Assembly: GCA_024399065.1 (NCBI GenBank)
Contig: JAKSIB010000006.1
Location: 91,414 to 155,413, forward strand
Reading direction: 5' to 3'
Source of the DNA: Fibrobacter sp.
Lineage (GTDB): Bacteria > Fibrobacterota > Fibrobacteria > Fibrobacterales > Fibrobacteraceae
DNA length: 64,000 nucleotides
Shown: in pieces, positions 15,491 through 24,472 of the stretch
Numbering within the stretch: position 1 is the first letter of the stretch
How the letters are laid out: the number at the start of each line of letters is the position of its first letter
Made by a program: the position numbers and the translations under genes
The notes under the pieces: model-generated
What the model was told of the DNA's origin: nothing
What the model saw: only the letters and a program-made list of their open reading frames with translations
Databases searched by the model: none

Positions 15491-16297
15491 ATGGCTGAAA
15501 TTCAATCTGTTTGCGTCGGCGAAGTGGAAATGGAATACGCCCGCTTTGGTAGCGGTGCAAAGATTTTCGTGATTATTCCGGGTCTTAGTCTCCGTAGTGT
15601 AATGGTTTCTGCATCTTCTGTAGAAACCGCCTACAAGATTTTTAAGGAAGACTATACCGTTTACCTTTTTGACCGCCGCAAGAATATGCCTGCGGTGTAT
15701 TCAGTCGCGGAAATGGCCAAGGATACTGCCGCTGCCATGAAGGCCTTGGGCCTTGAACATGCGGATATTTTGGGAACGTCTCAAGGTGGCATGATTGCCC
15801 AGCATATTGCCATCGAACATCCGGAACTGGTAAACCGCTTGGTGCTGGCCTCCAGTTCTTCAAAGGCGGAACCCCTTCAGCTTGAAGTCATCGGGAATTG
15901 GGCGGTTCTCGCTCGTGCCGGCCGCGCAGACGACTTGGTGGGCGATTTCATCGATAACGCTTTTACGCCTGCATTTGTGCAACGCTATCGCCGCGCACTC
16001 TTGATGATGTACAAGAACTTGACGGAAGAGGAACTTCTCCGTTTCGCAATCACCGCAGAGGCTTGTGCCGGCATTGACACTTACGACAATCTCCACAAGA
16101 TCCAGAGCCCCACCTTTGTGGTCGGCGCTGCTCTTGACCATGTGGTGACCTATGAGGCTTCCGTCAAAATTGCAGAAAAGTTGAAGTCTGCCAATGTCCC
16201 TTGCGAATTCTACACCTACGAAGAAAATGGTCACGCCGTATTCGACGAGGCCAAGGATTACAAGGAAAGAATCCTTCAGTTTTTCAAAAACTGCTAG
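15491..16297 (+). CDS. Alpha/beta-hydrolase family protein
   Basis: The protein has 268 residues and no signal peptide. The nucleophile elbow is GTSQGG, in an ADILGTSQGGMIAQHI context typical of this superfamily. The acid is probably the aspartate in GAALDHVV and the base the histidine in ENGHAVFD. The order and spacing match small-molecule esterases, lactonases or bromoperoxidase-like hydrolases; the substrate is not predictable. The ATG follows an AAGGAA site. A hairpin with a T run at 16296-16335 ends the transcript. Confidence 0.92.
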   Translation: MAEIQSVCVGEVEMEYARFGSGAKIFVIIPGLSLRSVMVSASSVETAYKIFKEDYTVYLFDRRKNMPAVYSVAEMAKDTAAAMKALGLEHADILGTSQGGMIAQHIAIEHPELVNRLVLASSSSKAEPLQLEVIGNWAVLARAGRADDLVGDFIDNAFTPAFVQRYRRALLMMYKNLTEEELLRFAITAEACAGIDTYDNLHKIQSPTFVVGAALDHVVTYEASVKIAEKLKSANVPCEFYTYEENGHAVFDEAKDYKERILQFFKNC

Positions 16298-16335
16298 TTC
16301 TTATCAAAATTTGGCTTAGCAAGAACTCCTTTTTT
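16296..16335 (+). terminator. Probable terminator of the alpha/beta-hydrolase gene
   Basis: AGTTCTT (16296-16302) pairs with AAGAACT (16321-16327) across an 18-base loop and is followed two bases later by TTTTTT. The long loop makes it weaker than others in the window. Confidence 0.45.
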
Positions 16336-16362
16336 GATCCAAAGGGCGACATTTAGGACAAA

Positions 16363-17766
16363 TTGGTGCCCCTTCTTGTTAACGCAACTTTACATAAAGT
16401 TCGCAAAATTCTATTTTTGCACCGTTGGTTATGGTGTAATATGGTTTATTGTGTACTACAGATTTGCTGTCTGTTGTTGTTCGTGTATGTGTACATCAAT
16501 TCACGAATCCAGACAAAGAATATGAAATTGCAGGGCTCGTCCCAGTTCTTCATTGCAATTGTCATTTGTGCGGTTGTTGAATTTATTTTTGATGGATTGT
16601 CTGCGTACACCGTCAACAACCTGGATTCCGTTCCCAAGTGGCTGAACCAGTGGGCCCATTTCCTTTTCCTCACAAGCATTGACGCCGTTGTATTCCTGGT
16701 GTTCTGTTATCTGCTCCAGATGGTGGATTGTTTCCCGAAATCGATGAAGGGGAAGGTTGTTTTGTATTCTCCATTGGTTGTCAACTTCTTCTTGTTGTTG
16801 ACGAATATGGAGTACTTGCGCTATGTTCCTGGCGAACTATCGTACCATTGTGAGGGAACCTCTGCAAATGCTTGTTACGCTATGGCTACCCTTTATGCCA
16901 TCTTCTCGCTGGTTGTGTTCCTTAGAAAGTTGAAGTTCATTGAAAAACAGAAACAGGCTAGTATCGCCCTCTATGGCATTTCTCTTTTGATTATTGTTGT
17001 GGTCAAGTTTATCTATCCTGATTTCTTGATTACGGCTTCCGGTGTTACGGTCTTGGTTTGCGGTATTTTCTTGACCAATGAAAATCCAGTGATTCAGGAT
17101 CTATACCATTATCAAGATGAAATGGTGATGGGCTTTGCAACTCTTGTTGAAAATCGTGATAACAATACGGGCGGTCATATTAAGAGAACTTCTCTTTATG
17201 CGGAACGTATTGCAGTGGAAATGCAGCGCCGTAATGTTTATGGGGAAGTGATGACAAAGGACTTTGTCAATAATCTTCGTATGGCTGCGCCTATGCATGA
17301 TATTGGTAAAATCGCAATCCCTGACGCAATCCTTCAAAAGCCCGGAAGGCTGACCCAGGAAGAAATCGATATTATGAAGACCCACGCTGCAAAGGGTGGA
17401 GAAATTATCCGCAGAACTTTTGCCAACGTCAGTAGCCCTGAATACACAAAAGTCTGTTATGAAGTCGCCATGCATCATCACGAAAAGTGGAATGGCCAGG
17501 GATATCCTCTAGGTTTGCATGGTGAAAACATTCCCCTTTCTGCAAGAATTATGGCAGTAGCGGATGTCTTTGATGCCTTGTCTGAAAAGCGTTGCTATAA
17601 GGAACCTTTGCCTTTGGACGCCTGCTTTGACATCATAAAAAATAAATCCGGGGAAGATTTTGATCCCCAGATTGTTGAGTTGTTCTTGTCCATCAAGGAT
17701 GATATCATGGACATTCACGCTAACTGCATGAAGTCCATTGAAGATAAAATCAAAAAGATATCTTAG
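16363..17766 (+). CDS. Membrane-bound HD-GYP domain protein (c-di-GMP phosphodiesterase type)
   Basis: The protein has up to 467 residues. About seven hydrophobic segments fill the N-terminal 245 residues. A complete HD-GYP domain follows, with HDIGK at 312-316, HHHEKWNGQGYP at 371-382 and VADVFDAL afterwards. HD-GYP enzymes degrade c-di-GMP to pGpG or GMP. The GTG at 16363 has AGGA seven bases upstream. The ATG at 16441 (MVYCVLQ) would leave almost no cytoplasmic N-terminus and has a poor site, so I prefer the longer form with some doubt. The stop codon overlaps that of a paralogous convergent gene. The N-terminal membrane part is an unrecognised sensor. Confidence 0.9.
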   Translation: MVPLLVNATLHKVRKILFLHRWLWCNMVYCVLQICCLLLFVYVYINSRIQTKNMKLQGSSQFFIAIVICAVVEFIFDGLSAYTVNNLDSVPKWLNQWAHFLFLTSIDAVVFLVFCYLLQMVDCFPKSMKGKVVLYSPLVVNFFLLLTNMEYLRYVPGELSYHCEGTSANACYAMATLYAIFSLVVFLRKLKFIEKQKQASIALYGISLLIIVVVKFIYPDFLITASGVTVLVCGIFLTNENPVIQDLYHYQDEMVMGFATLVENRDNNTGGHIKRTSLYAERIAVEMQRRNVYGEVMTKDFVNNLRMAAPMHDIGKIAIPDAILQKPGRLTQEEIDIMKTHAAKGGEIIRRTFANVSSPEYTKVCYEVAMHHHEKWNGQGYPLGLHGENIPLSARIMAVADVFDALSEKRCYKEPLPLDACFDIIKNKSGEDFDPQIVELFLSIKDDIMDIHANCMKSIEDKIKKIS

Positions 17767-18989
17767 ACTTCATCCTTGATTTCGTTCATGGCCTGAGTGA
17801 TTTGATCCTTCATGCTGAGGAACACGTCAACAAGGACCGGCTCGAAATCAGTGCCTTTACCTTTTTCAATAATCTGGAAACATTCTTCCAGAGGAATGGC
17901 GTCGCGGTAGCAGCGCTTCTGGGAGATTGCGTCGAATACGTCGGCCACGGCCATGATGCGAGCTGCCAGAGGAATCTCGGTTTTGGAACGGCCTTCGGGG
18001 TAGCCTCTGCCGTTCCATTTTTCATGGTGGTAACGGGCCACTTCGTAAACCATTTGACGGTAATTGTCGTCGCCGATGTGGGAAAAGGTCTGCTTAATAA
18101 TCTTGCCGCCTTGTTCCGCATGGCTCTTCATGATGGTAAATTCTTCGTCGGTCAGTTTGCCTGGTTTCTGCAAAATGTGATCCGGGATGGACATCTTTCC
18201 GATGTCGTGCATAGGAGCGGCGCTGGTCAAGTTGCCGATGAATTCAATGTTGATGATTTCCGGATAAACCTTGCGTTTGAACAATTCCTTGGAGAGGAGC
18301 TCTACGTAACGGCTGGTGCGCTTAACGTGGCCTCCAGTGCTTTCGTCGCGGTTTTCAACCAAGTTTGCAAAACCGAGAACAATGTCCTGGTTCAGTTCCT
18401 TGATTTTCTGGGTTCCGTTGATTTGTCTGTCCAGTAGCTTCGTTGTTCTGCTGGAAAGAAAGTAGAGCAGATAGCCGAAACTGCACAAGGTAAGTGCGCG
18501 AGGCAATACGCTGAAAAGAACAAGACGCTTCATCACCAGGAAGTTCTGGTCCGGAACGAAGTTTCCGAAGAAACCGGAGAACTGGCCCAAGGTAGACATG
18601 ATCATGGTGGTGATCAATGCGAATAGGGTGGTCTTCTTGGAGAAATAGAGACTTGCAATGGCAATGGGGAAGGCGTAAACAATGGTGGCGTGGAAAGTGA
18701 GTGTGGTCTGGATGTCAAACAGGAACAGGTTGGTCAGCAGAACGTATATGTACTTGAGCTTCGGGTTATGCGGGCCAAGAATCTTGTTTAATGCCCACGG
18801 GCTCAAAAGAAGTACGGCGCCAACTACATAAGCGGTTGTCATCACCTTCTGGTCGATGATGAAAATATGAAGTAGGTTCAGTATGTAGATAAGGGTAAAT
18901 ATGCCGAGGGTAATCGATAATGCCTTGGCAACAGTTTTATTTGCGTCAGCTTCATTTTGACGCACCAAAAAATGATCACGTGTAACCAT
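17763..18989 (-). CDS. Membrane-bound HD-GYP domain protein, paralogue of its convergent neighbour
   Basis: The protein has 408 residues. Five or six hydrophobic segments lie between about 25 and 180. The HD-GYP domain has HDIGK at 261-265 and a later HHEKWNGRGYP motif. The catalytic half closely follows the neighbouring gene (shared GFA-LVENRD, TGGH-KRTS, AAPMHDIGK and ARIMAVADVFDA), whereas the membrane halves differ. That fits a duplication with exchanged input modules. The ATG has GAGG six bases upstream. The two stop codons overlap by four bases. Confidence 0.93.
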   Translation of the reverse strand: MVTRDHFLVRQNEADANKTVAKALSITLGIFTLIYILNLLHIFIIDQKVMTTAYVVGAVLLLSPWALNKILGPHNPKLKYIYVLLTNLFLFDIQTTLTFHATIVYAFPIAIASLYFSKKTTLFALITTMIMSTLGQFSGFFGNFVPDQNFLVMKRLVLFSVLPRALTLCSFGYLLYFLSSRTTKLLDRQINGTQKIKELNQDIVLGFANLVENRDESTGGHVKRTSRYVELLSKELFKRKVYPEIINIEFIGNLTSAAPMHDIGKMSIPDHILQKPGKLTDEEFTIMKSHAEQGGKIIKQTFSHIGDDNYRQMVYEVARYHHEKWNGRGYPEGRSKTEIPLAARIMAVADVFDAISQKRCYRDAIPLEECFQIIEKGKGTDFEPVLVDVFLSMKDQITQAMNEIKDEV

Positions 18990-19081
18990 TCAAAACCTCA
19001 CAATCCATACCAATAATAGTTAATAATGTAAGGTTTTTATAACATTTTTGCAAAAAACGCTTTTTTTGTGTGTAAAAAACG

Positions 19082-19108
19082 AAAAAGTGGATGAAGCATC
19101 CACCTTTT
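19082..19108 (-). terminator. Intrinsic terminator of the SGNH hydrolase gene
   Basis: GTGGATG (19087-19093) pairs with CATCCAC (19097-19103), flanked by an A run that reads as U on the minus strand and by TTTT on the other side. Confidence 0.7.
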
Positions 19109-19131
19109 CATGAAATCGAAACTTTGAATTT

Positions 19132-20259
19132 TTATTTCAGAAGTTCCGCAGGCACGCATTCTGCCATGGCTTCGTAGGCCTTGGCGCTGGGGTGCAGGTG
19201 GTCTCCGGAGTCAAAGCCGTCGGCAAATTTTTTCGGATCAGCAGAATCCTGGACTGCCTTGTCGAAATCTACACAACCATTGAACTTGTCGGATTCACGA
19301 AGCCACTTGTTGAATTCGTTACGGATGACGTCCCGGTTTTCGTTGTAGGTTCTCCAACCGAAAATGGGGAGAAGGGTCCCGCTCCAAACTTTGAGACCCA
19401 ATGAGCGTGCGTGCTCAATATACAGCTTTTCTACACCGTCGATCAAGTCCTGGGGGGTGGGCATGTCGCTCCAAGGACGGAACTGGTTTACGTCGGCGCC
19501 CACCGGGTGGATGATGTCGTTGATGCCGTGCTGGATGATGACGGACTTTGCTCCGGCCACATTCATTTCAATGGGGAAACGGGTGGCTCCTTTCAAACCA
19601 TAGGCAGCGTAGGTAATGCAATCGTACTGACGCAAGATTCGAGTTCCGCTGACAGCCCTGCGGATGATGGAGACATTGTTGAATCCTTCTCGTGCCGCGC
19701 GAAGGCTCAGGTAGTCCGGCCAATCTTGGGCAGTAATGGAATCGCCGTAGCAGACCAATGCGAAATTCTTTTCTTCGGTCAGAATATCGATGGTGTTCAG
19801 GAAATAGAACCAGTTGGTATTTCGAGTAAGATCTGCGGGCAATTCGTCTGCATTTGCAAAATTACCGTAGCTATACTTGCCGCTGGAAAGAGGACCCGTA
19901 ATCAAGGTGCCGGCGTTCATCTGGGTGAAGTCGGCAAAGTAAAGGCTTACATCAAGAGTTTCACCTGCGGTAACGTTGAAAGGAATTTCGTCGCTTTCAA
20001 GTTCCTTGCCGGGTGCGATAACGCCCTGCTTGTTTCCTTCAAATGTGATGGGGGTGTGGGCAACGAATGCTTCGCTAATGGTTATCGCTTCTGTTCCCGT
20101 CAAATTGGAAAAACGGAACCTCAGCTTGCTTCCAGAAAAGCACATGCGAATGGGGTAGCGAAGGGTGATGTCCTTGGCATAAACGGCTTCCTTACGGTCG
20201 GTAATGGAGGTTGCATTGCCCCAGCAGGCTACCCACTTTGTGTACTTGTTTTCAGACAT
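19132..20259 (-). CDS. SGNH/GDSL-type esterase
   Basis: The protein has 375 residues and no signal peptide. Block I is GDSIT at 172-176, with S174 as nucleophile. Block III is GIND at 245-248. Block V is DHLHPS, with D353 and H356 completing the triad. An N-terminal beta-rich domain of about 160 residues precedes the catalytic domain, as in several carbohydrate-active SGNH hydrolases. Likely substrates are acyl or acetyl esters, possibly on sugars, but lack of an export signal points to intracellular use. It is followed on the same strand by no further gene, and the upstream MBL gene is only 26 bases away. Confidence 0.92.
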   Translation of the reverse strand: MSENKYTKWVACWGNATSITDRKEAVYAKDITLRYPIRMCFSGSKLRFRFSNLTGTEAITISEAFVAHTPITFEGNKQGVIAPGKELESDEIPFNVTAGETLDVSLYFADFTQMNAGTLITGPLSSGKYSYGNFANADELPADLTRNTNWFYFLNTIDILTEEKNFALVCYGDSITAQDWPDYLSLRAAREGFNNVSIIRRAVSGTRILRQYDCITYAAYGLKGATRFPIEMNVAGAKSVIIQHGINDIIHPVGADVNQFRPWSDMPTPQDLIDGVEKLYIEHARSLGLKVWSGTLLPIFGWRTYNENRDVIRNEFNKWLRESDKFNGCVDFDKAVQDSADPKKFADGFDSGDHLHPSAKAYEAMAECVPAELLK

Positions 20260-20285
20260 TGGTTACTCCACGAAGTCGGCTTGAT

Positions 20286-21164
20286 TTATTCTGCGAAACC
20301 AGGGGTGGGCAGGTGCATACCGGCCATAGTCAACTTGTTTGCCTTGGCGTATTCAAGAATTTTCTTGCGGCTTTCGACGGATTTTGTCTTGTCCATGTCG
20401 TAGTTGGAATTGATTTCCGGATGGTTGATTTGCAATGCGTAACCATGCATCAAGTCACCAATAACCAGAAGTTCCTTGTGGCGAAAAACGGTGTGGCCCG
20501 GAGTATGACCGATGGCGTCGATAGCTTCCACTTCGTGGGGGAGGATGTCGCCGAAAGCGAACAGTTTCAGTTTGTCGCTATAGACTCCGAGAATTGCTTT
20601 CTGCAAATCGTTCTTTTCGATGTCGTTGAACCAGGCGTCCTTTTCAACTTGGCCAACGTAAACGGTGGCGTTCTTGAAAACTTTTTCAAAACCAGTTTCA
20701 GTCTTTTTGACTAGGCCGGAAATGTGGTCCACGTGAAGGTGGGTGAGGTAAATCAGCTTGATGTCATCGGAATTTACGTTCAGTTCCTTCAAATGGTTAG
20801 CCATTTGACCGCCGAAGTCACCGAGGCCTGCATCGAACAATACGTATTCGCCATCAGCCTTCATCAGGAAAGTGCTGACAGATGCCGGAATGCCATCGGC
20901 GAGATTCAAACTATTGTAGAGGGAATCGCTTGCGTCGCTGAACAAGTCGCGAGGATTCAGCTTGTCGCCAGCGTTGTCCTTAATCCAGGTGACTGAGGCA
21001 CCGTCGCTTAAAGTGATGGTCTTGTAATCTGAGGAAACCTGTGCAGATTCTGTAGCGGTTTCGTTTGTGGCTGATTCAACCTGCTTTGTATCTTTGGTTG
21101 TGTTTCCGCATCCGAAAATGCACATTACGGATGTTGCCAAAGCTGCTTTAGAAATAAAGTTCAT
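20286..21164 (-). CDS. Metallo-beta-lactamase-fold lipoprotein
   Basis: The protein has 292 residues. A lipoprotein signal ends at IFGC, with C19 lipidated, and a Ser/Thr/Glu-rich linker follows. The MBL zinc ligands are in HLHVDH (H142, H144, D146, H147), GHTPGHT (H225) and GDLMHG (D238), so both metal sites look intact. The arrangement resembles AHL lactonase-like and related hydrolases. It is exported to the periplasm or surface. It precedes the SGNH esterase gene by 26 bases on the same strand and may share its transcript. The substrate is unknown. Confidence 0.9.
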   Translation of the reverse strand: MNFISKAALATSVMCIFGCGNTTKDTKQVESATNETATESAQVSSDYKTITLSDGASVTWIKDNAGDKLNPRDLFSDASDSLYNSLNLADGIPASVSTFLMKADGEYVLFDAGLGDFGGQMANHLKELNVNSDDIKLIYLTHLHVDHISGLVKKTETGFEKVFKNATVYVGQVEKDAWFNDIEKNDLQKAILGVYSDKLKLFAFGDILPHEVEAIDAIGHTPGHTVFRHKELLVIGDLMHGYALQINHPEINSNYDMDKTKSVESRKKILEYAKANKLTMAGMHLPTPGFAE

Positions 21165-21364
21165 ATATCCCTCTTTTTGTTTTTCAAATCATAAGTTAGA
21201 AACCCTAGGTGGTTTTGCGAGCCTCTTTGGGGTGATAGACCATGATATTCGTGGTTTACCTTTGTTGCGTGTGGTCTTTTTTTAGGATTTTTCGTAAATT
21301 TTGCCTTGTCTAGAAATTGTATATTCTTTTGTGATTTTATTGAATTAGCGTTTTTGGAGTATTC

Positions 21365-22468
21365 ATGGATATTGGATCGTTGCATTTTCAGAACCCGGAA
21401 GCCTTTTGGCTTTTGCTTTTGGTTCCCGTTCTGATTGCCTCTTACATATACAGGAATCGTCGCCGCAAGAGCACCATCAAGTTCCCTGCGTTGTCCATTG
21501 CTAAAAAAGCGGTCCCCAGTAAAAGGGTTCGCTTCCGCCATATCGTGCCGGCCCTTCGTTTGACAGCCCTCTGCTGCTTCGTCGTTGCCTTGGCTCGTCC
21601 TCAGAATGCCATGGAAGTGGAATACACTTCTACCGATGGTGTTGATATTATGCTTGCCCTGGATATTTCTGGTTCTATGGGCACTTTGGATATGCTTACC
21701 CGCGCAGAACAGGCTAAGCTCGGGGTGATGAATGCAGAACGCATGCTCAAGTCTGGGAACTACTGGAAGTACAGCCGCCTGGGTTATGCCCAGGAAGTGA
21801 TTGCCGAATTTATCCAGAAACGTCATAGTGACCGCATTGGTCTTTCTGCCTTCGGTTCCAAATCCATGACTCAGTGCCCGCTGACCTTAGATTATGGTTC
21901 CCTGCTTGAAATTTTGAAGGCTTCTGGCGACCTTGCCCAGGATTCCGTTTACGCTTCCCGCACCGCTATTGGTGATGGCTTGATGAACGCCCTTGCCCGT
22001 TTGCAGAAGTCCGAAGCAAAGTCCAAGGTTGTTGTCTTGCTGACGGATGGCCGTGATAACGCAAGCCTTGTGCCGCCTATGCGCGCCGCCGAAGTTGCCC
22101 AGTCCCTTGGTGTGAAGGTTTACACCATCGGTGTGGGTAAAAAGAACGGCAAGATTCTTTCTTTCCAGCAGAATCCCTGGACTGGTGAAATTAGCTGGGG
22201 TGAACGCGACATTACTCCCGAAGAAGGTATCGACGAAAACGTGCTTACGGCTGTAGCCTTGAAGACTGGTGGCCGTTTCTATCGTGCTGAAAACAAGGAA
22301 GAACTGGAACGAATTTATTCCGAAATCGACGAACTTGAAAAGACTGAAATCGAGACCATCGCCTACGCCCGTTATGCAGAGAAGTTCTATCCGTGGCTTT
22401 TGGCGGGCGCTCTCCTGATTTTGCTGGAACTGCTTTTGGCTAACACCCGCTTTGTGAGGATCCCGTAA
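21365..22468 (+). CDS. batA: BatA-like VWA-domain membrane protein
   Basis: The protein has 367 residues. It has two N-terminal membrane helices (about 13-30 and 60-77), a VWA domain and a C-terminal helix (about 343-360). The MIDAS motif is intact as D100-I-S102-G-S104. Compared with usual BatA proteins there is an extra segment of about 35 residues (106-142) between the MIDAS loop and the next helix. Bat proteins form a periplasm-facing complex linked to aerotolerance and envelope stress in Bacteroides. The gene overlaps batB by one base (TAATG). Its usual partners batD and batE are at 58.3-60.9 kb, and the MoxR ATPase and DUF58 genes are not in the window. Confidence 0.92.
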   Translation: MDIGSLHFQNPEAFWLLLLVPVLIASYIYRNRRRKSTIKFPALSIAKKAVPSKRVRFRHIVPALRLTALCCFVVALARPQNAMEVEYTSTDGVDIMLALDISGSMGTLDMLTRAEQAKLGVMNAERMLKSGNYWKYSRLGYAQEVIAEFIQKRHSDRIGLSAFGSKSMTQCPLTLDYGSLLEILKASGDLAQDSVYASRTAIGDGLMNALARLQKSEAKSKVVVLLTDGRDNASLVPPMRAAEVAQSLGVKVYTIGVGKKNGKILSFQQNPWTGEISWGERDITPEEGIDENVLTAVALKTGGRFYRAENKEELERIYSEIDELEKTEIETIAYARYAEKFYPWLLAGALLILLELLLANTRFVRIP

Positions 22469-23496
22469 TGCGTTTTGCTGAACCGAGTTTCTTGTGGGGC
22501 CTTCTATCCCTCCCGCTTTTTGCGCTACTGTTTGTCTATGCCTACCGCCGTCGCAAGAAGTTGGCAGCACGATTTGTATCCCTGTCCATGTTGCCGAAAC
22601 TTTCCACGTCCGTCTCTCCGTGGCGTCGTCTGGCTAAGGTTTTGATTCTTCTTTTGGCTATTGCCTTTCTGTTTGTTGCCCTGGCTCGCCCCCAGTGGGG
22701 TCGCAAGATGGAGCATATTGAACGTAAGGGCTTGGACCTGGTTCTTCTGCAGGACATTTCCCTTTCCATGCTGGCCGAAGATATTAAGCCCAATCGTTTG
22801 ACCCGTAGCCGCCATGAAATTTCTGCGTTCCTGGAATCCTTGTCCGGCGATCGTGTGGGCTTGGTTGCTTTCTCCGGTGAAGCCCAGGTGATGGTTCCCT
22901 TGACCTTGGACTATGGTACGGTGCAGATGATGCTTCGAGAACTTACCCCGGGTTGGCTCATGCCGGGTACGAACCTTGAGAATGCAATTCGCAAGGGTAT
23001 GGCCTTGTACCAGAATTCTGGTAGTGCCGGCCAGTATTCCGTGATGATCCTCATGAGTGATGGTGAAGAACTGGAGGCAGCTGCAGTTAATGCCGCCAAG
23101 GAAGCTGCCGCCCTCGGTATCCGCATTTACACCATCGGTATTGGTTCCCGCGAAGGCGTTCCTATTCCGGTTCCCGGCCGCAATGGGGAAGTCGCCTACA
23201 AGAAGGATGCCCAAGGTAACATTGTCACCACTCGCCTCGAGGACGGCACCTTGCAGGAGATTGCAAGTGTCACTGGCGGTTTGTACTTCTATGCAAGCCC
23301 TGGTGAATTCCAGCTCCAGAAGGTCCTGACTGAAATCGCCACCCTCGAAAAGAAGGAGCAGGCTAGCGACCGTATGGAGAACTACCAGGACCGCTATCAG
23401 ATTTTCCTCGGCTTTGCCGCCTTCCTATTCTTGCTCGAAGCCCTTATCTCCGAAAGGGGCCGTCGCCGCAAACAGGTGGCAGGACGCTTCAATTAA
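22468..23496 (+). CDS. batB: BatB-like VWA-domain membrane protein
   Basis: The protein has 342 residues, with N-terminal membrane helices (about 8-26 and 56-73), a VWA domain with MIDAS D96-I-S98-L-S100, and a C-terminal helix around 310-328. ALARPQWG just before the VWA domain is a family hallmark. Translation is coupled to batA by a one-base overlap. No TPR extension is fused to it; the TPR partner is the separate batE gene. Confidence 0.93.
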   Translation: MRFAEPSFLWGLLSLPLFALLFVYAYRRRKKLAARFVSLSMLPKLSTSVSPWRRLAKVLILLLAIAFLFVALARPQWGRKMEHIERKGLDLVLLQDISLSMLAEDIKPNRLTRSRHEISAFLESLSGDRVGLVAFSGEAQVMVPLTLDYGTVQMMLRELTPGWLMPGTNLENAIRKGMALYQNSGSAGQYSVMILMSDGEELEAAAVNAAKEAAALGIRIYTIGIGSREGVPIPVPGRNGEVAYKKDAQGNIVTTRLEDGTLQEIASVTGGLYFYASPGEFQLQKVLTEIATLEKKEQASDRMENYQDRYQIFLGFAAFLFLLEALISERGRRRKQVAGRFN

Positions 23497-23640
23497 TTGA
23501 CGAAATCTGCGAAATTTCAAAAATTTGACAGATTTTAAGGAGCCTGCTTGTAAAAGTGGGCTTCTTCACGTTTTCAATTATTTACGAGCAATTTAGACGC
23601 GTTTTTTCTAAATATCCTATTGGTGTTTAGAAATAGGGCA

Positions 23641-23655
23641 GTTTTGTTCCAAAAC
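23641..23655. promoter_or_regulatory. Operator-like palindrome upstream of the DUF4956 operon
   Basis: GTTTTG-TTC-CAAAAC is a perfect palindrome in the 281-base gap 23497-23777, which otherwise holds only a weak hairpin near 23540-23563 and AT-rich sequence. It may be a regulator site for the five-gene operon that follows. Confidence 0.35.
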
Positions 23656-23777
23656 GGCAATATTTGTGGGATGAGAGAGGTTCTTGTTCACCCTTTTTTA
23701 CACAAAAATGGCGAAAAAACGTCAAATTTTAAAGTAAATTATGGGTGGAAGTGTTTTTTTTCTAAAACGGAGACCTT

Positions 23778-24461
23778 ATGCTCGATCTTTTAGCGGTACA
23801 ATCTGGTACTGCCAATGCATCTCTCATCACCTTGGCCTACACTCTCATCTTGGCCTTCATCCTTTCCTCCACTATCGCCTGGACTTACGAAAAGACGTTC
23901 CTTGGTCTTTCTTACTCCAGAAATTTTGTCCAGGGCATCGTTCTTAGTTCTGTGGTGGCCGCAATGGTTATGGCTGCTATCGGCGATAACGTCGGCCGCG
24001 GTCTCGGTATGATGGGCGCTCTTTCTGTGGTCCGTTTCCGTACAAGCTTTAAGGATCCTCGCGACATCATGTTTATCTTCGCCTCTCTCGGCGCAGGTAT
24101 CGGTTGTGGCGTTTACGCTTGGGGGCCGGCTCTCGGTGGTACCGTTGCATTCTGCATCGTCGCCTTCCTCATTTCCCGTACCGGTCTCGGTACCAAGCAC
24201 TTCTTCGACGGCATGCTCCGTTTCGCTTTGCCTAACGAATCCGCTCCCCGTCAGCAGATTGAAGATGTTCTTCGAAAAAGTCTAAAGACCTACATCCTAA
24301 TCACCATGCGTGAGGTTGATGGCGGTGCTCGCGTGGATTGCGCTTACCAGGTTCGCCTCCGTGCCACCAAGCCCGCTGCAGAAATCCTGAAAGAACTTTC
24401 TGAAATTGAAGGCATCTCCGATGTTCAGTTCATGATGCAAGACGCAACCACCGAGATGTAA
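23778..24461 (+). CDS. DUF4956 membrane protein
   Basis: The protein has 227 residues. About four membrane helices fill the first 145 residues, with the family signature GMMGALSVVRFRTSFKDPRD around residues 77-96. A soluble C-terminal domain of about 80 residues follows. DUF4956 proteins regularly occur beside VTC-domain and CotH/lamin-tail genes, as here. The ATG has GGAGAC upstream. The first gene of a five-gene operon, it ends 11 bases before the adaptor gene. Function is unknown; a role in making or exporting a surface polymer is inferred from context. Confidence 0.9.
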   Translation: MLDLLAVQSGTANASLITLAYTLILAFILSSTIAWTYEKTFLGLSYSRNFVQGIVLSSVVAAMVMAAIGDNVGRGLGMMGALSVVRFRTSFKDPRDIMFIFASLGAGIGCGVYAWGPALGGTVAFCIVAFLISRTGLGTKHFFDGMLRFALPNESAPRQQIEDVLRKSLKTYILITMREVDGGARVDCAYQVRLRATKPAAEILKELSEIEGISDVQFMMQDATTEM

Positions 24462-24472
24462 GGGAGTAGATG

